64,000 bases of DNA, from assembly GCF_049844995.1 (NCBI RefSeq), contig NZ_JBNCMC010000003.1, positions 248,001 through 312,000 of the forward strand, written 5' to 3'. The stretch is from Luteimicrobium sp049844995 (GTDB lineage: Bacteria; Actinomycetota; Actinomycetes; Actinomycetales; Cellulomonadaceae). The notes under the pieces are model-generated. The model made no database searches, was not told where the DNA came from, and worked only from the letters and a program-made list of their open reading frames with translations. This document shows, in pieces, positions 62,173-64,000 of this stretch. How positions within the stretch are numbered: the stretch's first letter is position 1; each line of letters opens with the position of its first letter. The position numbers and the translations under genes were made by a program.

Positions 62173-63630
62173 ATGACGACCCTGGCAGCCCCCGACGGAC
62201 CGGTGCGCCTGTTCGCCTGGCAGTACTACACGCACGCCAACTACGGCGACGCGCTCCTGGTCGAGGCGGTGCGCTACCTGTTCCACTCGTTCGGCGGGCG
62301 GCGGTACTTCCGCGTGGAGGACGGCGCCGACAGCCGCTTCCCGATCGGTCCGAAGCTGGTCGAGCGGGCCAACACGTACGACGCCGCCCTGATCGCGGGC
62401 GGCGGCGTGATCATCCCCCGCAACCACGACCTGTCGGGCTGGGCGTTCCGGTCCAGCGTCGCGACGGCCCGGAAGATGCGGCGGACCATCGTCTTCGGGG
62501 TGGGCTTCAACCTCTACCGCAACCACAACGGCCTCGCCCCGGTGTTCAAGGAGCACTTCGAGGCGATGATCGAGGACTCGCCGTTCGTGGGGCTGCGCAA
62601 CCACGGCTCGATCGAGCGGCTCAAGGAGATCGTCGACCCGCGGTTCCACGACAAGATCGTGTTCCAGCCGTGCCCGACGACGTTCCTGCGCCACCTCGTG
62701 GACGGTGCGGGGGACCCGGCGGCCGTGCCGGAGCGGGCGCGGAAGGTGACGCTCCAGATCACGCGGTCGCCGTCGGAGAAGGACGACCGCGTGCCCGAGC
62801 AGGTCCTCCAGGCGTGCCGGGCGCTCAAGGCGGCGGGCTACGAGATCGAGCTCGTGTCGTTCTTCGCGAAGTTCGACGCCGCGATCGCGGACTACCTGCG
62901 CTCGCGGGGGTTCGACGACTTCACGTTCGTCGAGATGAACACCCAGGACCGGGACGTGCTGCTCGGACCGCGCCACTTCTCGCAGGTGCCGGTCGTCGTC
63001 GCGACCCGCGGCCACGGGGCGATGGTCCCGTTCGGAGCGGGGTCCCTGGTCGTGCCGATCGACAACTCCCCGAAGATGGTCTACTTCGCCCGCGAGGTCG
63101 GCATCGACGACCTGCTGATCGACGTCGACGACCCGGACCTCGGCGCGCGGATCGTGGCCAACGTGGAGCGCTGCCACGACGAGTACGACGTCATGCAGGA
63201 CCGCGCGGCCAAGGAGCGCGAGCGCCTCTACGACGTCACGCTGGAGAACCTGTCCGGCATCTACCGCACGCTCACCGGCACGCTGCCCGACGAGCGCGAG
63301 TGCCTGCCGCTCGGCGAGCTCGAGGTGTGGCTGTCGAGCCGCCTGCACGCCAAGACGATGCTCTTCGAAGGCCGCACCCGCGGCCCAGCGGCCCCGGCCG
63401 CGCGGCCGACCGGCCCGGCCTCTCTGTCGGACGACGACCGCGCCGCCGTCGCGCGCGACTGGTTGCGGGACCGTCGCGAGGAGTACTACGCCGAGGGCGA
63501 CGTCGCGCGGGCGACGCAGGTGCGCCGGGCCCTCGAGGTCGTGACCGACCCGGACGCGCCGGCGACCACCGTCGGCCGGGGGACCAGGTACGTGCGCCGG
63601 CGGCTCGGCCTGGGCGCGGCGCGGCGCTGA
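62173..63630 (+). CDS. Polysaccharide pyruvyl transferase family protein
   Basis: 485-residue protein. Motifs in order are NYGDALLVEAVRYLF, IAGGGVIIPRNHD, GLRNHGSIERLKE, CPTTFLRHL and TRGHGAMVPFGAGSLVVPIDN, matching the family of surface-polymer pyruvyl transferases. The C-terminal 100 residues are charged and helical. It starts 20 bp after the fusion gene with a GAAGGAAG ribosome-binding site and is a paralogue of the 55358 protein. Pyruvate acceptor is not known. Confidence 0.84.
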   Translation: MTTLAAPDGPVRLFAWQYYTHANYGDALLVEAVRYLFHSFGGRRYFRVEDGADSRFPIGPKLVERANTYDAALIAGGGVIIPRNHDLSGWAFRSSVATARKMRRTIVFGVGFNLYRNHNGLAPVFKEHFEAMIEDSPFVGLRNHGSIERLKEIVDPRFHDKIVFQPCPTTFLRHLVDGAGDPAAVPERARKVTLQITRSPSEKDDRVPEQVLQACRALKAAGYEIELVSFFAKFDAAIADYLRSRGFDDFTFVEMNTQDRDVLLGPRHFSQVPVVVATRGHGAMVPFGAGSLVVPIDNSPKMVYFAREVGIDDLLIDVDDPDLGARIVANVERCHDEYDVMQDRAAKERERLYDVTLENLSGIYRTLTGTLPDERECLPLGELEVWLSSRLHAKTMLFEGRTRGPAAPAARPTGPASLSDDDRAAVARDWLRDRREEYYAEGDVARATQVRRALEVVTDPDAPATTVGRGTRYVRRRLGLGAARR

Positions 63631-63690
63631 CACCGAGCACGCCGACCCGGCGTGGGCCGACGCGAGGGACTCCGACACGAGGGAGACGCC

Positions 63691-64000
63691 ATGGGGGACG
63701 CACGAGCGGATCGGGGCGGCGCGCCGCGGGGCGTGCGCGGGTGGGTGCTGCGCCGGGCCGACGCGCTGGCGGGCGACGAGCTGCGTCGCCTCGTGGACCG
63801 GAGGGTCGAGGTCGCGCTCGCCGCGCCCGTCGCCCCGACCCCGCCGTCGGCGCCCCGGCGGGGGACCCGCGAGGCGGTGTCCGCGCACGCCGCCCGCCCG
63901 TGGCTCGCCGCGGGCCGCTCGATCCCCACGCGGGTCCAGTCGCCGGACCTGCGCGCGCTGCGCCGTGCCCACCCGTACACGGGCCCGGTGCTGGTGCAGG
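63691..64000 (+). CDS. Polysaccharide-locus hypothetical protein, 3' end outside window
   Basis: The first 103 codons are visible. The N-terminus GWVLRRADALAGDELRRLVDRRV is basic and helical and resembles the N-terminus of the 55358 pyruvyl-transferase protein. The remainder visible (AHAARPWLAAGRSIP, RALRRAHPYTGPVLVQ) does not identify a family. A GAGGGAGA site lies 6 nt before the ATG. By position and N-terminus it is probably another surface-polysaccharide enzyme. Confidence 0.6.
   Translation, partial: MGDARADRGGAPRGVRGWVLRRADALAGDELRRLVDRRVEVALAAPVAPTPPSAPRRGTREAVSAHAARPWLAAGRSIPTRVQSPDLRALRRAHPYTGPVLVQ

Overview
The window is chromosomal DNA of a high-GC Gram-positive actinobacterium, most likely a cellulose- or plant-matter-degrading member of the Micrococcales (Cellulomonadaceae/Promicromonosporaceae type). 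The grounds are the very high G+C, two WhiB-family regulators, many leaderless genes with a TANNNT box about 6-8 nt before the start codon, the coproporphyrin-dependent haem genes cpfC-chdC, LytR-CpsA-Psr proteins, and a cellobiose operon with TGGGAGCGCT(A/T)CCA CebR/CelR boxes. The genus is an inference. No tRNA, rRNA, CRISPR array, transposase or prophage gene was seen.

Layout. 1-3.3 kb (minus strand): an N-acyl-D-amino-acid deacylase, cut by the window edge, coupled to a GH20 hexosaminidase. 3.5-10.1 kb (plus): LacI regulator, GH13 alpha-glucosidase and a sugar ABC importer (binding lipoprotein plus two permeases, no ATPase), closed by a strong terminator. 10.2-15.7 kb: a kinase-like protein, cpfC-chdC, an orphan ABC ATPase, a mercaptopyruvate-type sulfurtransferase and a DinB-like protein. 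15.8-22.8 kb: glutamate dehydrogenase, aldo-keto reductase, bifunctional PutA and a winged-helix protein. 22.85-28.9 kb (minus): a complete cebEFG-bglC-cebR beta-glucoside operon with promoter and two operators. 29.1-30.9 kb: pdtaS and whiB1, convergent. 31.2-35.1 kb: a small membrane protein and a MacB/FtsX-type exporter. 35.5-41.1 kb: an endonuclease-like protein and two two-component systems. 41.1-46.3 kb: GtrA, purK-purE and two LCP ligases. 46.4-55.2 kb: a glycosyltransferase/TIGR03089 pair, whiB2, a large GT2 membrane protein, DUF5719, a zincin-like protein and DUF3499. 55.3-64 kb: a surface-polysaccharide locus with two pyruvyl-transferase-family proteins, a GT8 enzyme, a glycosyltransferase-HAD fusion and one gene cut by the window end.

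The most unusual content is two families of dispersed inverted repeats. Family A (seven copies) is a roughly 45-50 bp palindrome with TGTCAGAA / TTCTGACA ends. One copy encodes the linker between the two catalytic halves of PutA, and another supplies the stop codon of the endonuclease gene. Family B (three copies) has long G-rich arms around a conserved 47-50 nt loop beginning TTCCATCCG. The inner arms differ between copies but stay complementary within each copy, as expected for a structure under selection or one copied as a unit. Two of the three copies lie in frame in the deacylase gene.

Functionally the window joins oligosaccharide uptake and hydrolysis (alpha-glucosides, cellobiose, amino sugars), central metabolism (haem, purine, proline, glutamate), and cell-envelope assembly (LCP, GtrA, glycosyltransferases, pyruvylation). 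Both importers probably share an ATPase encoded elsewhere.
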